The position numbers and the translations under genes were made by a program. 6,796 bases of DNA from Bacteroidales bacterium. GTDB taxonomy: Bacteria > Bacteroidota > Bacteroidia > Bacteroidales > P3. A model generated the notes under the pieces. That model was not told where the DNA came from. It worked only from the letters and a program-made list of their open reading frames with translations, and ran no database searches. Shown one piece after another: positions 1 through 6,589 of the stretch; positions within the stretch are counted from its first letter, which is position 1, and each line of letters begins with the position of its first letter. The stretch is taken from NCBI GenBank assembly GCA_031286005.1, contig JAITVC010000046.1:1-6796 (forward strand), given 5' to 3'.

Positions 1-1043
1 GTTTCCTCAGTCAATGGGACAACCGCATAGCTGTAAAGCATATTAATATCTTCGTTGGAAATGCCCAATTCACGCCATTGGGTTTTGGAAATCACTAACG
101 GATTAGGCAAAATTTGATAGTTAAACTGGCTATTTTGAGGAAACTCCTCCAATTGGCCATTGATATAAATTTCTTGATTGATAATTTGCAGCGTATCACC
201 GGCCACACCCACACAGCGCTTCACAAAGTTCTCTCGTTTATCAACCGGACGAACCACAATCTCTCCAAAATTCAATCTGTCGCTCAAAACACGGTCTCTA
301 CCGTATTCACGACACAACGAATAGTAATCTGCCGAACTTTGAAATTGTGTTGCAACCGTGTCGCCAACAGGGAAATTGAATACAACGGCATCGCCACGTT
401 GAACGGTTTTACGTTGGAAAAAGCGTTTGTAATTCAATTGCACCGCATCCATATACGATTTTGTATTTTTGGTCAACGGCATGGTGTGATGAACTAATGG
501 AAAAGCAATCGGCGTTTGCGGCAAACGTGCGCCATAGGCCATCTTGCTGACATAAACATAATCGCCAATCAACATGGATTTTTCCATAGACGAAGTTGGA
601 ATGGTATAATTCTCAAAGAAGAACATCCGCACAATGGCTGCAGCAAGCACAGCAAAAATAATCGTGTCAAACCAATCGCGTGCTATGCTTTTTTTGAAAA
701 CGGGTAAGGTTTTTGGTTGTGCAAACACTTCCTTTTTCGCCCAAATCAAATAGGGGAAATACAAAAACGGCAATACCGCTGCCGAGAAATATTCCCAAAT
801 GGCATTGCGCTTGTAGCCTACGGAAAGTTCGATGAGCAGTAGCAGCAACACAAAAATATTGATAAACGGAATGCACAAATACAACATCCACCACCATGAT
901 TTATTGGTAATTTGAATCAAAATCCACAAATTCCAAACGGGAACAATGGCTTCCCAACCTTTTCGGCCTTGTTGTTCAAAAATAACATAAAGGCTTGCGA
1001 TAACAGGCGCAACGACAATTAAAATGAATAAGATTTGTAACAT
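1..1043 (-). CDS. lepB: Signal peptidase I (LepB), 3' end beyond window
   Basis: Membrane serine protease that removes signal peptides from exported proteins on the outer face of the inner membrane. The visible 347 codons open with hydrophobic stretches at about residues 1-22, 50-74 and 85-102; this extra membrane region is typical of Bacteroidota LepB. A further membrane segment (about 126-143) leads into the catalytic domain. The serine box IPTSSMEKSMLIGD puts the nucleophile at Ser152. The lysine box KRCVGVAGD puts the general base at Lys275 (E. coli Ser90/Lys145 equivalents by motif). The frame stays open to position 1, so the C-terminus, including the last conserved box, is missing. The ATG at 1043-1041 lies 5 bp after the dapB stop, so the gene is the last visible member of the parA-parB-DUF5683-dapB operon. 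No Shine-Dalgarno is seen. The family call is firm; full length is unknown. Confidence 0.95.
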   Translation of the reverse strand, partial: MLQILFILIVVAPVIASLYVIFEQQGRKGWEAIVPVWNLWILIQITNKSWWWMLYLCIPFINIFVLLLLLIELSVGYKRNAIWEYFSAAVLPFLYFPYLIWAKKEVFAQPKTLPVFKKSIARDWFDTIIFAVLAAAIVRMFFFENYTIPTSSMEKSMLIGDYVYVSKMAYGARLPQTPIAFPLVHHTMPLTKNTKSYMDAVQLNYKRFFQRKTVQRGDAVVFNFPVGDTVATQFQSSADYYSLCREYGRDRVLSDRLNFGEIVVRPVDKRENFVKRCVGVAGDTLQIINQEIYINGQLEEFPQNSQFNYQILPNPLVISKTQWRELGISNEDINMLYSYAVVPLTEE

Positions 1044-1048
1044 GATAT

Positions 1049-1780
1049 TTATTTGCTATTATTTATATTTAATAGATCCGACATTGTGTAAACTCCTGTT
1101 TTGCCAACAAGCCATTCTGCTGCAAGCAGCGCACCTTTGGCAAAACCACGGCGAGATTTAGCTTCGTGTCGGATTTCGATGGTATCTTCGTCGGATGTGT
1201 AAAAAATTTCGTGAATGCCAAACACATCTTCTTCTCGGATAGCTTTTATATTTAAGATTTCTGAAATTTCTGACGGTGCATCGCAGGTCCACGATGTTTT
1301 CTTTGGATAATTGGCCAATACACCCTCGGCTAACGTGATGGCCGTTCCGCTTGGTTTATCTAATTTTTGTAAATGATGGACTTCCTCAACATGCACATGG
1401 TAGTCCGGATAATTTTGCATCACACGAGCCATGTGGCTGTTCAGTTCAAAAAATAAATTCACGCCAATGCTGTAATTAGACGCATGAAACAAGGTGTTTT
1501 GATGCGCTTTGCAATAAGCAAAAATCTCGTCTTTTTGAGCATTCCAACCGGTTGTTCCAACCACAACGGGAAGGTGTAAATCGAAACAGTGATAAATATT
1601 TTCAATTACGGTTTGCGGCATTGAAAATTCAATGGCCACATCCGCCTGTTTGATTTCATTTTCCAAACGTTTCCAATCTTCGGCACAGTCAATTTTGGCA
1701 ACAATGGTATGGCCTTTTGCCAACGCCATTTCTTCTATGGTTTTACCCATTTTCCCGTATCCGAGTAATGCGATTTTCAT
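1049..1780 (-). CDS. dapB: 4-hydroxy-tetrahydrodipicolinate reductase (DapB)
   Basis: Cytoplasmic enzyme that uses NAD(P)H to reduce the DapA product to tetrahydrodipicolinate, on the path to diaminopimelate (peptidoglycan) and lysine. The 243-residue protein begins with a Rossmann dinucleotide-binding loop, GYGKMG at residues 7-12. VVGTTGW (73-79) matches the conserved GTTG loop. The catalytic motif EVHHLQK gives His135, His136 and Lys139, the equivalents of E. coli His159, His160 and Lys163. The substrate loop reads DKPSGTA (141-147), with Lys where the common form is DAPSGTA. The C-terminal RRGFAKGALLAAEWL segment is also typical. The protein is shorter than the E. coli enzyme (273 aa), as I expect for Bacteroidota. 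Its ATG (1780-1778) overlaps the TGA of the upstream DUF5683 gene (ATGA), which suggests translational coupling; lepB follows after 5 bp. Confidence 0.97.
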   Translation of the reverse strand: MKIALLGYGKMGKTIEEMALAKGHTIVAKIDCAEDWKRLENEIKQADVAIEFSMPQTVIENIYHCFDLHLPVVVGTTGWNAQKDEIFAYCKAHQNTLFHASNYSIGVNLFFELNSHMARVMQNYPDYHVHVEEVHHLQKLDKPSGTAITLAEGVLANYPKKTSWTCDAPSEISEILNIKAIREEDVFGIHEIFYTSDEDTIEIRHEAKSRRGFAKGALLAAEWLVGKTGVYTMSDLLNINNSK

Positions 1781-2445
1781 TTCAATGTAAAGGTTAATTT
1801 CAATCCGCCATTCATTGGCATTCGCTGGCTGGCGGCGTATGGTACTAAATCTGGAGTGGCATAGGGTTGTATGCGCAACGAAAGATTATCGCTTACATCA
1901 AACGACGACAAATGCGCAAACACGCAAGCATCAACAATATTCAGAATATACAGCAATCCCGAAAGGATAAAGACAAACTCGACATTGCGCCGGTAATAAT
2001 CACGCATGGTTCGAATTTGTTCATTGTTGTAGCGCACCAAAAGAGGGTTTGGATTAAACAGCGTATCTTGCGACAATCTGCCACGATACTCTGCTTGATA
2101 CAGATTGCGCTCATCTATATTCATTTGATAAAAGTAATACAACGCTGCTACTCCTCCGTAAATAACCGGAACTTTGTACCACTGCCCGTTGTAAATCTGT
2201 CCTGCACCGGGAAGAGCCACCGAGAGCCAAGTGGCTACTTTCGGATTTTTCTCTTTGGGCAATGCAAGCAGTCGTTTTTTGGGAAGGTCTTGCGGTTTTT
2301 CAGTCTCAACCAATACTTCCGACCGGATAGGATTTTGTGCTTCGGAAACCGGCTCTGCTACGGCGGTTGTATCTTGCGCATAAACCGCAAAATTCAATGC
2401 GCACAGAAAACCGACCAATCCGAATATGTAGTAAGTTCGTTTCAA
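1777..2445 (-). CDS. DUF5683 family exported/membrane protein
   Basis: Protein of unknown function, 222 residues, recognised as DUF5683 from the motif order. Residues 1-24 form a signal peptide (MKR, then a hydrophobic core, ending near VYAQ). A low-complexity linker follows (about 25-65). Then come the signature segment KVATWLSVALPGAGQIYNGQ (69-88), WYKVPVIYGGVAALYYFY (89-106; probable membrane segment), a charged region rich in Arg and Tyr, and a second hydrophobic stretch (156-172). The last leads into VDACVFAHLSSFDVSDNLSL. The start codon is TTG at 2445-2443: no ATG or GTG fits between the in-frame parB stop (2454-2452) and the signal peptide, and this start gives the positively charged N-terminus a signal peptide needs. 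It sits 6 bp after parB and overlaps dapB by 4 bp. From memory, DUF5683 genes often lie next to parAB in this phylum; the function is unknown. Confidence 0.9.
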   Translation of the reverse strand: MKRTYYIFGLVGFLCALNFAVYAQDTTAVAEPVSEAQNPIRSEVLVETEKPQDLPKKRLLALPKEKNPKVATWLSVALPGAGQIYNGQWYKVPVIYGGVAALYYFYQMNIDERNLYQAEYRGRLSQDTLFNPNPLLVRYNNEQIRTMRDYYRRNVEFVFILSGLLYILNIVDACVFAHLSSFDVSDNLSLRIQPYATPDLVPYAASQRMPMNGGLKLTFTLK

Positions 2446-2451
2446 AAATAG

Positions 2452-3345
2452 TTATTTTAACATCGACACAATGCGATGAAAGTCTTCTTTCGTATTAAAG
2501 GCTATAACAATTTGGCCTTTGCCGCTTTTCGATATTTTGTAGGTAACCGGAGTCGCTAATTTTTGCGACAACTCTTCTTGAGTTTGGTCCAATTTGTCAG
2601 AGATGGTATGCTTATCAATTTTCCCGGATTTCTTATTGTTTTCAGACGTTTCGGAAGATTTGCAGAGGTCTTCCACTTGACGGGCGGATAATCCGTTGTT
2701 GATAATTTGATGAAAAATCTCGATACGCTTTTCGTCGCTTTCCAAACCAATCAAGGGTTTGGCCTGTCCCATCGAAAGTTCTTCATTTTTCAAGGCTAAC
2801 TGAATTTCTGCCGGAAGTTTGAGCAAACGCAACTGGTTGGCTACAACGGGACGACTTTTACCCACATGTTCGCTCAATTTCTCTTGCGTGAGGTTCATGC
2901 CGTCCATCAAGGCCTTGTAAGTAATGGCAATTTCTATCGGATTTAAATCCTTGCGTTGAATGTTTTCGGCGATGGCCATGCGCAAGGTTTCCATATCGGT
3001 GGCCACGCGAATGTAAGCAGGCATAGTTTTCAAGCCTACAATTTTGGCTGCACGCAAACGGCGTTCACCCGAAATAATTTGGTAACGGCCGACATTTTTA
3101 CGAACAGTAATCGGCTGAATAATGCCGTCAATCTTAATAGATGCAGCCAATTCGTTGATATAATCTTCCGAAAAATCCTTGCGTGGATTTTCGGGATTAG
3201 GGTCTATATCGTTAATCGGAATTTCCGAAATACTGCCAACGATGGTGGTTTCGGGAATTTCAGAATGATGGCGAAGCGGTTTGGCTTCGATATTGCCCAT
3301 TAAGGAATCAAGGCCTCTGCCTAATGTTCGTGGAGTTTTACTCAT
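2452..3345 (-). CDS. parB: Chromosome-partitioning protein ParB
   Basis: CTP-dependent DNA clamp that loads at parS centromere sites and stimulates ParA during origin segregation. All expected parts are present in 297 residues. An N-terminal LGRGLDSL (8-15) is the ParA-stimulating peptide. The ParB/Srx nucleotide-binding domain includes [12 protein letters not shown] (47-58), GERRLRAA (93-100; arginine-rich CTP/parS-gating motif) and [12 protein letters not shown] (127-138). A helix-turn-helix lies at about 152-178 ([20 protein letters not shown]). After a polar, lysine-rich linker (228-262), a C-terminal dimerisation segment ends in FHRIVSMLK. The ATG (3345-3343) lies inside the end of parA: the two genes overlap by 8 bp, so translation is probably coupled. 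The stop is followed 6 bp later by the TTG start of the DUF5683 gene in the same frame. I found no consensus parS palindrome in this window. Confidence 0.97.
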   Translation of the reverse strand: MSKTPRTLGRGLDSLMGNIEAKPLRHHSEIPETTIVGSISEIPINDIDPNPENPRKDFSEDYINELAASIKIDGIIQPITVRKNVGRYQIISGERRLRAAKIVGLKTMPAYIRVATDMETLRMAIAENIQRKDLNPIEIAITYKALMDGMNLTQEKLSEHVGKSRPVVANQLRLLKLPAEIQLALKNEELSMGQAKPLIGLESDEKRIEIFHQIINNGLSARQVEDLCKSSETSENNKKSGKIDKHTISDKLDQTQEELSQKLATPVTYKISKSGKGQIVIAFNTKEDFHRIVSMLK

Positions 3346-4147
3346 GTTCGGAAATAGTTTTTTCGGCGTTTTTGATGTTCGTCAAATCGTTTTTTTGCAA
3401 GATTTCGCGCGCTAAATTCAGATAATTCTGCGCACCGCGCGATGATGCGTCATATTCCAAAATCGTTTGGCCGTAGCTTGGCGCTTCGCCCAATTTGGTA
3501 TTGCGGTAGACCATCGTGTCGAATACCAAGTTTTGGAAGTGTTTTTGCACATCTTCTACAACCAACTTCGACAAAAGTGTGCGAGCATCATACATCGTTA
3601 GCAAAATGCCCTCAATGTCTAATTTTGGGTTAAAACGAGATTCCACAATTTTAATCGTACTCAATAGCTTGCCTAATCCTTCCAACGCAAAATATTCGCA
3701 TTGAACGGTGATAATAACAGAGTTGGAGGCCGTCATGGCATTCAGCGTAATCAATCCTAACGATGGCGAACAGTCGATGATGATGAAATCATAATCGTCT
3801 TGGATCTTGCTTACGGCTTGGTGCATCACATGTTCCCGATTGGGATAGTTGATAAGCTCTATTTCAGCGCCAACCAAATCAATATTGGAAGGAATCAAAT
3901 CCAAGTTTGGCGTTGAGGTTTTGAGAACAACTTGGTACGGATCGATGCCATCCACCATACAATCGTAGATGCCGGTTGTAATATTATGAGGAACAAACCC
4001 CAATCCCGATGTGGCATTGGCTTGCGGATCGGCATCAATCAGCAAGGTTTTCTTTTCCAAAACAGCTAAACTCGCTGCCAAGTTAATCGCAGAGGTCGTT
4101 TTGCCCACGCCACCCTTTTGGTTAATGATAGAAATAATTTTTCCCAT
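3338..4147 (-). CDS. parA: Chromosome-partitioning ATPase ParA (Soj-like)
   Basis: Walker-type ATPase that forms ATP-dependent dimers on the nucleoid and moves ParB-parS complexes. The 269-residue protein has a deviant Walker A, KGGVGKTT (11-18), with signature Lys11 and P-loop Lys16. DADPQANAT (38-46) is the A' motif, and [11 protein letters not shown] (121-131) is the Walker B region with Asp125. [12 protein letters not shown] (151-162) and [12 protein letters not shown] (215-226) are also characteristic of chromosomal ParA/Soj. There is no N-terminal DNA-binding extension of the kind seen in plasmid type Ia ParA, so this is the short, chromosomal type. The ATG at 4147-4145 is the first codon of the usual [13 protein letters not shown] start, and a TAnnTTTG box lies about 24 bp upstream. 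It heads the operon parA-parB-DUF5683-dapB-lepB. The presence of xerD nearby and of housekeeping genes downstream argues for a chromosomal rather than plasmid location. Confidence 0.97.
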   Translation of the reverse strand: MGKIISIINQKGGVGKTTSAINLAASLAVLEKKTLLIDADPQANATSGLGFVPHNITTGIYDCMVDGIDPYQVVLKTSTPNLDLIPSNIDLVGAEIELINYPNREHVMHQAVSKIQDDYDFIIIDCSPSLGLITLNAMTASNSVIITVQCEYFALEGLGKLLSTIKIVESRFNPKLDIEGILLTMYDARTLLSKLVVEDVQKHFQNLVFDTMVYRNTKLGEAPSYGQTILEYDASSRGAQNYLNLAREILQKNDLTNIKNAEKTISEHE

Positions 4148-4170
4148 AAAATTGTGATAATATTGACTTG

Positions 4171-4178
4171 CAAAGATA
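4171..4178 (-). promoter_or_regulatory. Putative -7 promoter box of the parA operon
   Basis: Read on the minus strand this is TATCTTTG, an exact match to the Bacteroidota -7 consensus TAnnTTTG. Transcription would begin near 4162-4165, giving a leader of only about 15-20 nt before the parA ATG. No clear TTTG is visible at the expected -33 position; upstream lies a T-rich tract and AATTAAA repeats, so the -33 element is weak or absent. The position directly before the first gene of the operon supports the call. Confidence 0.6.
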
Positions 4179-4193
4179 CGAAAAAAAATGAAG

Positions 4194-4214
4194 AATTAAA
4201 AATTAAAAATTAAA
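4194..4214. repeat. AATTAAA tandem repeat, three copies
   Basis: Three perfect 7-bp copies of AATTAAA lie at 4194-4200, 4201-4207 and 4208-4214, immediately upstream of the parA promoter box. They could act as an AT-rich upstream element or simply be simple-sequence DNA; similar A/T runs are common in Bacteroidota intergenic regions. Confidence 0.75.
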
Positions 4215-4290
4215 AGCACATGCAAATTATCCCATACCACAAAATTTTGACTTAAAAAATTTGTCTAACCGAAATCGAAGTTTTCAATTC

Positions 4291-4309
4291 GACTGACATT
4301 TTGTCAGTC
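4291..4309. promoter_or_regulatory. 19-bp perfect palindrome, possible operator
   Basis: GACTGACA and TGTCAGTC form perfect 8-bp inverted arms around a TTT spacer. The 14-bp core TGACATTTTGTCAG (4294-4307) recurs exactly at 4488-4501. The size and symmetry fit a dimeric regulator site. It lies about 113 bp upstream of the parA promoter box, and no T-run follows on either strand, so it is not a typical terminator. The binding partner is unknown. Confidence 0.5.
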
Positions 4310-4361
4310 TCAAAAGCGCCTCTTATCATGAGCAAAATTTTTAAGAAAGAGAGATTAGAGA

Positions 4362-4405
4362 ATCAGTATAGGATGAGTATAGGATCAGTATAGGATGAGC
4401 GAAGG
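4362..4405. repeat. Iteron-like 11-bp tandem repeat, four copies
   Basis: Four head-to-tail 11-bp units follow the pattern ATSAGTATAGG: 4362-4372, 4373-4383, 4384-4394 and 4395-4405. Third-position C and G alternate (C, G, C, G), so the true period may be 22 bp. The last unit is diverged (ATGAGCGAAGG). The unit is not a multiple of three and the region is not coding. The period is close to one helical turn, so all units face the same side of the DNA. Confidence 0.85.
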
Positions 4406-4487
4406 ATACTTTTGAGAAAAAAGCGTTAAAAAAGTGCCTTTTTCCAATTTCTTATCAAAAAGTAGAATGTCGGGAAAATGAAAAACA

Positions 4488-4500
4488 TGACATTTTGTCA
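4488..4500 (-). terminator. Second palindrome copy; possible weak xerD terminator
   Basis: TGACA and TGTCA flank TTT, 7 bp after the xerD stop. On the minus strand the stem-loop is followed by TGTTTTT, which could make a weak intrinsic terminator for xerD. The 5-bp stem is short, and the core is identical to the palindrome at 4291-4309, so a protein-binding site is an equally good reading. Confidence 0.35.
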
Positions 4501-4507
4501 GGTGCTT

Positions 4508-5401
4508 TTATGCAAAATTTCTCGGATGATACAACATGATGGTTTCTTTCAAAAACCGTCGGTCTAAATGGGTGTAAATTTCTGTTGTCGTGATGGATTC
4601 GTGGCCTAACATATCTTGAACGGCACGTAAATCGGCGCCGCCTTCTATCAAATGTGTGGCAAACGAATGGCGAAAGGTGTGCGGACTGATTGTTTTCCGA
4701 AGTCCGGCCAATTCGGCTAATTGTTTAATCATCAAAAAAACCATCACTCTGGACAGTTTATTGCCCCGCCGATTTAGAAATACGATGTTTTCAGCATCTT
4801 TGGCAATTGTTAAAAACTTGCGATAGTGTTCGATGTATAATAAAATCTGTTTCTGCGCAACGGCTCCGATGGGTACCAACCGCTCTTTGTTCCCTTTTCC
4901 AATCACACGAATAAAACCCTCCTCAAAAAACAAGTTCGACAGTTTCAATTCTGTGAGTTCCGACACTCGCAACCCGCAACCATAAAGTGTTTCAATGATA
5001 GCTCGGTTCCGTTGCCCTTCGGATTTGGATAAATCAATATGGCTAATCAATTGTTCAATTTCGGCCAACGACAACGTATCCGGCAGTTTGCGACCCAATT
5101 TCGGGGCATCAATCAAATCCATTGGCGATTGCGAGATGATTTGCTCCATCATCAGAAACCGGTAATAGGCTTTAAGTCCGGAAATGATACGGGCTTGCGA
5201 AGATGCGCTCAAACCCAATTCGGTGAGATAAATCAAGAATTGATGCACATCGTTGGCTTGAAATGCGTCGATAGAACGCTGTTTATCCTGCATTTCGGCG
5301 TAGGTTTGCAACAGCGCAACATCGTGCAAATAGGCATCAATCGTGTTTTGGGACAACGATTTCTCCAATTGCAAAAACGCTTTAAAATGTTTCGGCTCCA
5401 T
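4508..5401 (-). CDS. xerD: Site-specific tyrosine recombinase XerD
   Basis: Cytoplasmic recombinase that, with a XerC-type partner and FtsK, resolves chromosome dimers at dif. The 297-residue length is standard. An N-terminal SAM-like core-binding domain covers about 1-88 (LEKSLSQNTIDAYLHDV and SSQARIISGLKAYYRFL are typical). The catalytic domain follows with all six active-site residues: Arg145 (CGLRVSEL), Lys169 (IGKGNKER), His241 and Arg244 (SPHTFRHSFATHL), His267 (LGHESI) and the nucleophile Tyr276 (TTTEIYTHL). The C-terminal tail ends HPRNFA, as in many XerD proteins. The ATG at 5401-5399 lies within the end of the upstream DUF4421-like gene, a 20-bp overlap that implies co-transcription. 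I prefer XerD over XerC from the overall pattern, but a single Xer recombinase serving both roles cannot be excluded here. Confidence 0.93.
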   Translation of the reverse strand: MEPKHFKAFLQLEKSLSQNTIDAYLHDVALLQTYAEMQDKQRSIDAFQANDVHQFLIYLTELGLSASSQARIISGLKAYYRFLMMEQIISQSPMDLIDAPKLGRKLPDTLSLAEIEQLISHIDLSKSEGQRNRAIIETLYGCGLRVSELTELKLSNLFFEEGFIRVIGKGNKERLVPIGAVAQKQILLYIEHYRKFLTIAKDAENIVFLNRRGNKLSRVMVFLMIKQLAELAGLRKTISPHTFRHSFATHLIEGGADLRAVQDMLGHESITTTEIYTHLDRRFLKETIMLYHPRNFA

Positions 5402-6425
5402 CGCGAAGATTACGTTTATTGGCCGCTTTCATCAAATCATGCATCTGAAAACCAACTGAAAAACTAAAGAACGTATTGTGTTGAAAATAATTGCTTTCAT
5501 CCGGCAAAAACACAAACATCAAATCAACCGGAAAATTGATCGAGGTATAAAACCCATTTGTTTTATAGCCGAAACTAAGTTTTAAATCGCTCGCAGGCGC
5601 AATAAACGGCCGTGTGCGCGATTTGCCGTTTTTGTTATAATTCTGAATTTGGATACCCGGCCCAAAACCGATTAAGCCCCGAAGAAACCAGTTTTTATTC
5701 GTCCAAAGTCCCGTAAATCCAAAGGTTATACTACTTTCAAAAATAAACAACCGTTGCAGCCCGTTCATCGGGTTTTCAATCAATCTCATCCCTGTGGGAT
5801 AAAATGCGCTATCCCCACTAACCCATTGGTATTTATGCTTCAAACTCGAATAAAACGTAAAGCCCGATTTATTTTGAAGATAGGCGAATTTCATGGCGTG
5901 CGAATACCGGTATTTTTCACTCAAAAAATAAAAAGCCGTCAAACCGGCCGTATACATTTGAATATCGCTTCGATAGCGCGAATCTTCTTTGAGGTTAATA
6001 GGTTCCCCGTTGTCGGTTTCATTACTGTCGCTTACGTCAAACCAGCCTTTTACACGCCCAACATAGGCATCTATTTCCCAATTTTCAGCGCCATAACCGG
6101 TTGAAAATCGGTCGTAATCCGACAGCGGACTATTGTTGTCCAACGTATTGAACGGCAACCGAAACGTATATTGCAGCGTGTAAGACGCATAATCCAAAGC
6201 GATGGTTTGCAGCAATCGGCTGTTCGACATGTAGTCTATCGAATTGCTTTCTGTTCCGGTGCTATAAACAAACTGCGAAAGATTGTAATTGACAGCCGTC
6301 CATACCGAAAAATCCGACGAAGACCGAATTTTAGGCAAAGCCCCATTCCACGGCTTTTGAGCAAATCCCCCAAAGCTCCATGCAAGGCCTAAAAGTAAAA
6401 CAATATAGCGGAATCTAACGGTCAT
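5382..6425 (-). CDS. Probable outer-membrane beta-barrel, DUF4421-like
   Basis: A 347-residue exported protein. Residues 1-22 are a signal peptide (MTVRFR, hydrophobic core, cleavage probably after FA before QKPW). The rest is rich in alternating aromatic/polar strands such as LQYTFRLPF (84-92), YTAGLTAFYFL (158-168), FYSSLKHKYQWV (191-202) and FFSFSVGFQM (319-328), as in a small outer-membrane barrel. The segment YRYSHAMKFAYLQNKSGFTF (172-191) followed by a glycine-rich strand near LRGLIGFGPGIQI (248-260) resembles DUF4421 from Bacteroidota; this assignment is from memory of the family and less certain than the barrel call. Function is unknown. The chosen ATG (6425-6423) gives a complete signal peptide and lies about 38 bp below a promoter box. 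The gene ends 20 bp inside xerD, so the two form a likely two-gene operon. Confidence 0.75.
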   Translation of the reverse strand: MTVRFRYIVLLLGLAWSFGGFAQKPWNGALPKIRSSSDFSVWTAVNYNLSQFVYSTGTESNSIDYMSNSRLLQTIALDYASYTLQYTFRLPFNTLDNNSPLSDYDRFSTGYGAENWEIDAYVGRVKGWFDVSDSNETDNGEPINLKEDSRYRSDIQMYTAGLTAFYFLSEKYRYSHAMKFAYLQNKSGFTFYSSLKHKYQWVSGDSAFYPTGMRLIENPMNGLQRLFIFESSITFGFTGLWTNKNWFLRGLIGFGPGIQIQNYNKNGKSRTRPFIAPASDLKLSFGYKTNGFYTSINFPVDLMFVFLPDESNYFQHNTFFSFSVGFQMHDLMKAANKRNLRDGAETF

Positions 6426-6463
6426 ATCCCTTTATTACAAATACGTTTTTTTAAATAACACTG

Positions 6464-6471
6464 CAAAGGTA
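6464..6471 (-). promoter_or_regulatory. Putative -7 promoter box of the DUF4421-like/xerD operon
   Basis: Reads TACCTTTG on the minus strand, an exact TAnnTTTG match, preceded by an eight-T run. A TTTG occurs 12 bp upstream, closer than the usual spacing of nearly 20, so the -33 element is uncertain. It lies between the terminator of the preceding gene and the ATG at 6425, implying a leader of about 30-35 nt. Confidence 0.6.
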
Positions 6472-6492
6472 CAAAAAAAATACCAAACACGA

Positions 6493-6521
6493 AAAACGGC
6501 ACCTTTTTTGGGTGCCGTTTT
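6493..6521. terminator. Strong bidirectional rho-independent terminator
   Basis: A perfect 11-bp stem, AAAACGGCACC (6493-6503) with GGTGCCGTTTT (6511-6521), closes a 7-nt loop. On the minus strand the stem ends in five T residues, on the plus strand in four. It separates the upstream barrel gene from the promoter of the DUF4421-like gene and probably ends the transcript coming from beyond 6796. Confidence 0.85.
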
Positions 6522-6556
6522 AGTTAGAGTTTGGAATTTTTTATTGTGATTTATTG

Positions 6557-6574
6557 GGGCGGGGTTTGCCGCCC
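6557..6574. repeat. GC-rich inverted repeat (hairpin)
   Basis: GGGCGG (6557-6562) pairs with CCGCCC (6569-6574) across a 6-nt loop, in an otherwise AT-rich gap. There is no T-tract directly after it on the plus strand, and only a few A/T bases on the minus strand. It lies between the barrel gene stop and the strong terminator, so it could be a 3'-UTR stabilising hairpin or part of a small dispersed repeat together with 6590-6605. Confidence 0.5.
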
Positions 6575-6589
6575 TTGATTGTTGCAGGA

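Larger units (their letters stand above)
4179..4507. other. Gene-free intergenic region between parA and xerD
   Basis: AT-rich stretch with no convincing reading frame on either strand. In order it holds a 7-bp tandem repeat (4194-4214), a 10-bp CAAAATTTTG palindrome (4240-4249), a 19-bp palindrome (4291-4309), an 11-bp tandem repeat (4362-4405), a weak AT hairpin (4429-4443) and a second copy of the palindrome core (4488-4500) just past the xerD stop. I found no tRNA-like, dif-like, parS-like or DnaA-box cluster here. Confidence 0.8.

Noticed and set aside
114..707. Plus-strand open frames of 127 and 63 codons opposite lepB
   Set aside because: lepB is continuous on the minus strand from 1043 to position 1 with both catalytic boxes, so these are antisense shadows.
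667..897. 76-codon minus-strand frame inside the 5' part of lepB
   Set aside because: Different reading frame from lepB; the true lepB frame passes through here and encodes the membrane segments that precede the catalytic Ser.
1867..2451. 194-codon plus-strand open frame opposite the DUF5683 gene
   Set aside because: It is antisense to a gene with a recognisable family pattern, signal peptide and operon position. Its translation is basic, Gln/Arg/Ile-rich and without domain character.
4221..4240. TTATCCCAT as a possible DnaA box near parA
   Set aside because: It differs from TTATNCACA at important positions and no cluster of further boxes is present, so an origin call is not supported.
4227..4249. 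Possible sigma-54 or second TAnnTTTG promoter on the minus strand (TAATTTGC)
   Set aside because: The GG-GC spacing does not fit -24/-12, and the TAnnTTTG match is one base short. The box at 4171-4178 is exact and better placed.
4429..4443. AAAAAG-TGC-CTTTTT hairpin
   Set aside because: Stem made almost entirely of A-T pairs with a 3-nt loop; expected by chance in such AT-rich DNA.
5039..5467. 142-codon plus-strand frame across the xerD/DUF4421-like junction
   Set aside because: Antisense to a fully conserved XerD N-terminal region; composition is that of a shadow frame.
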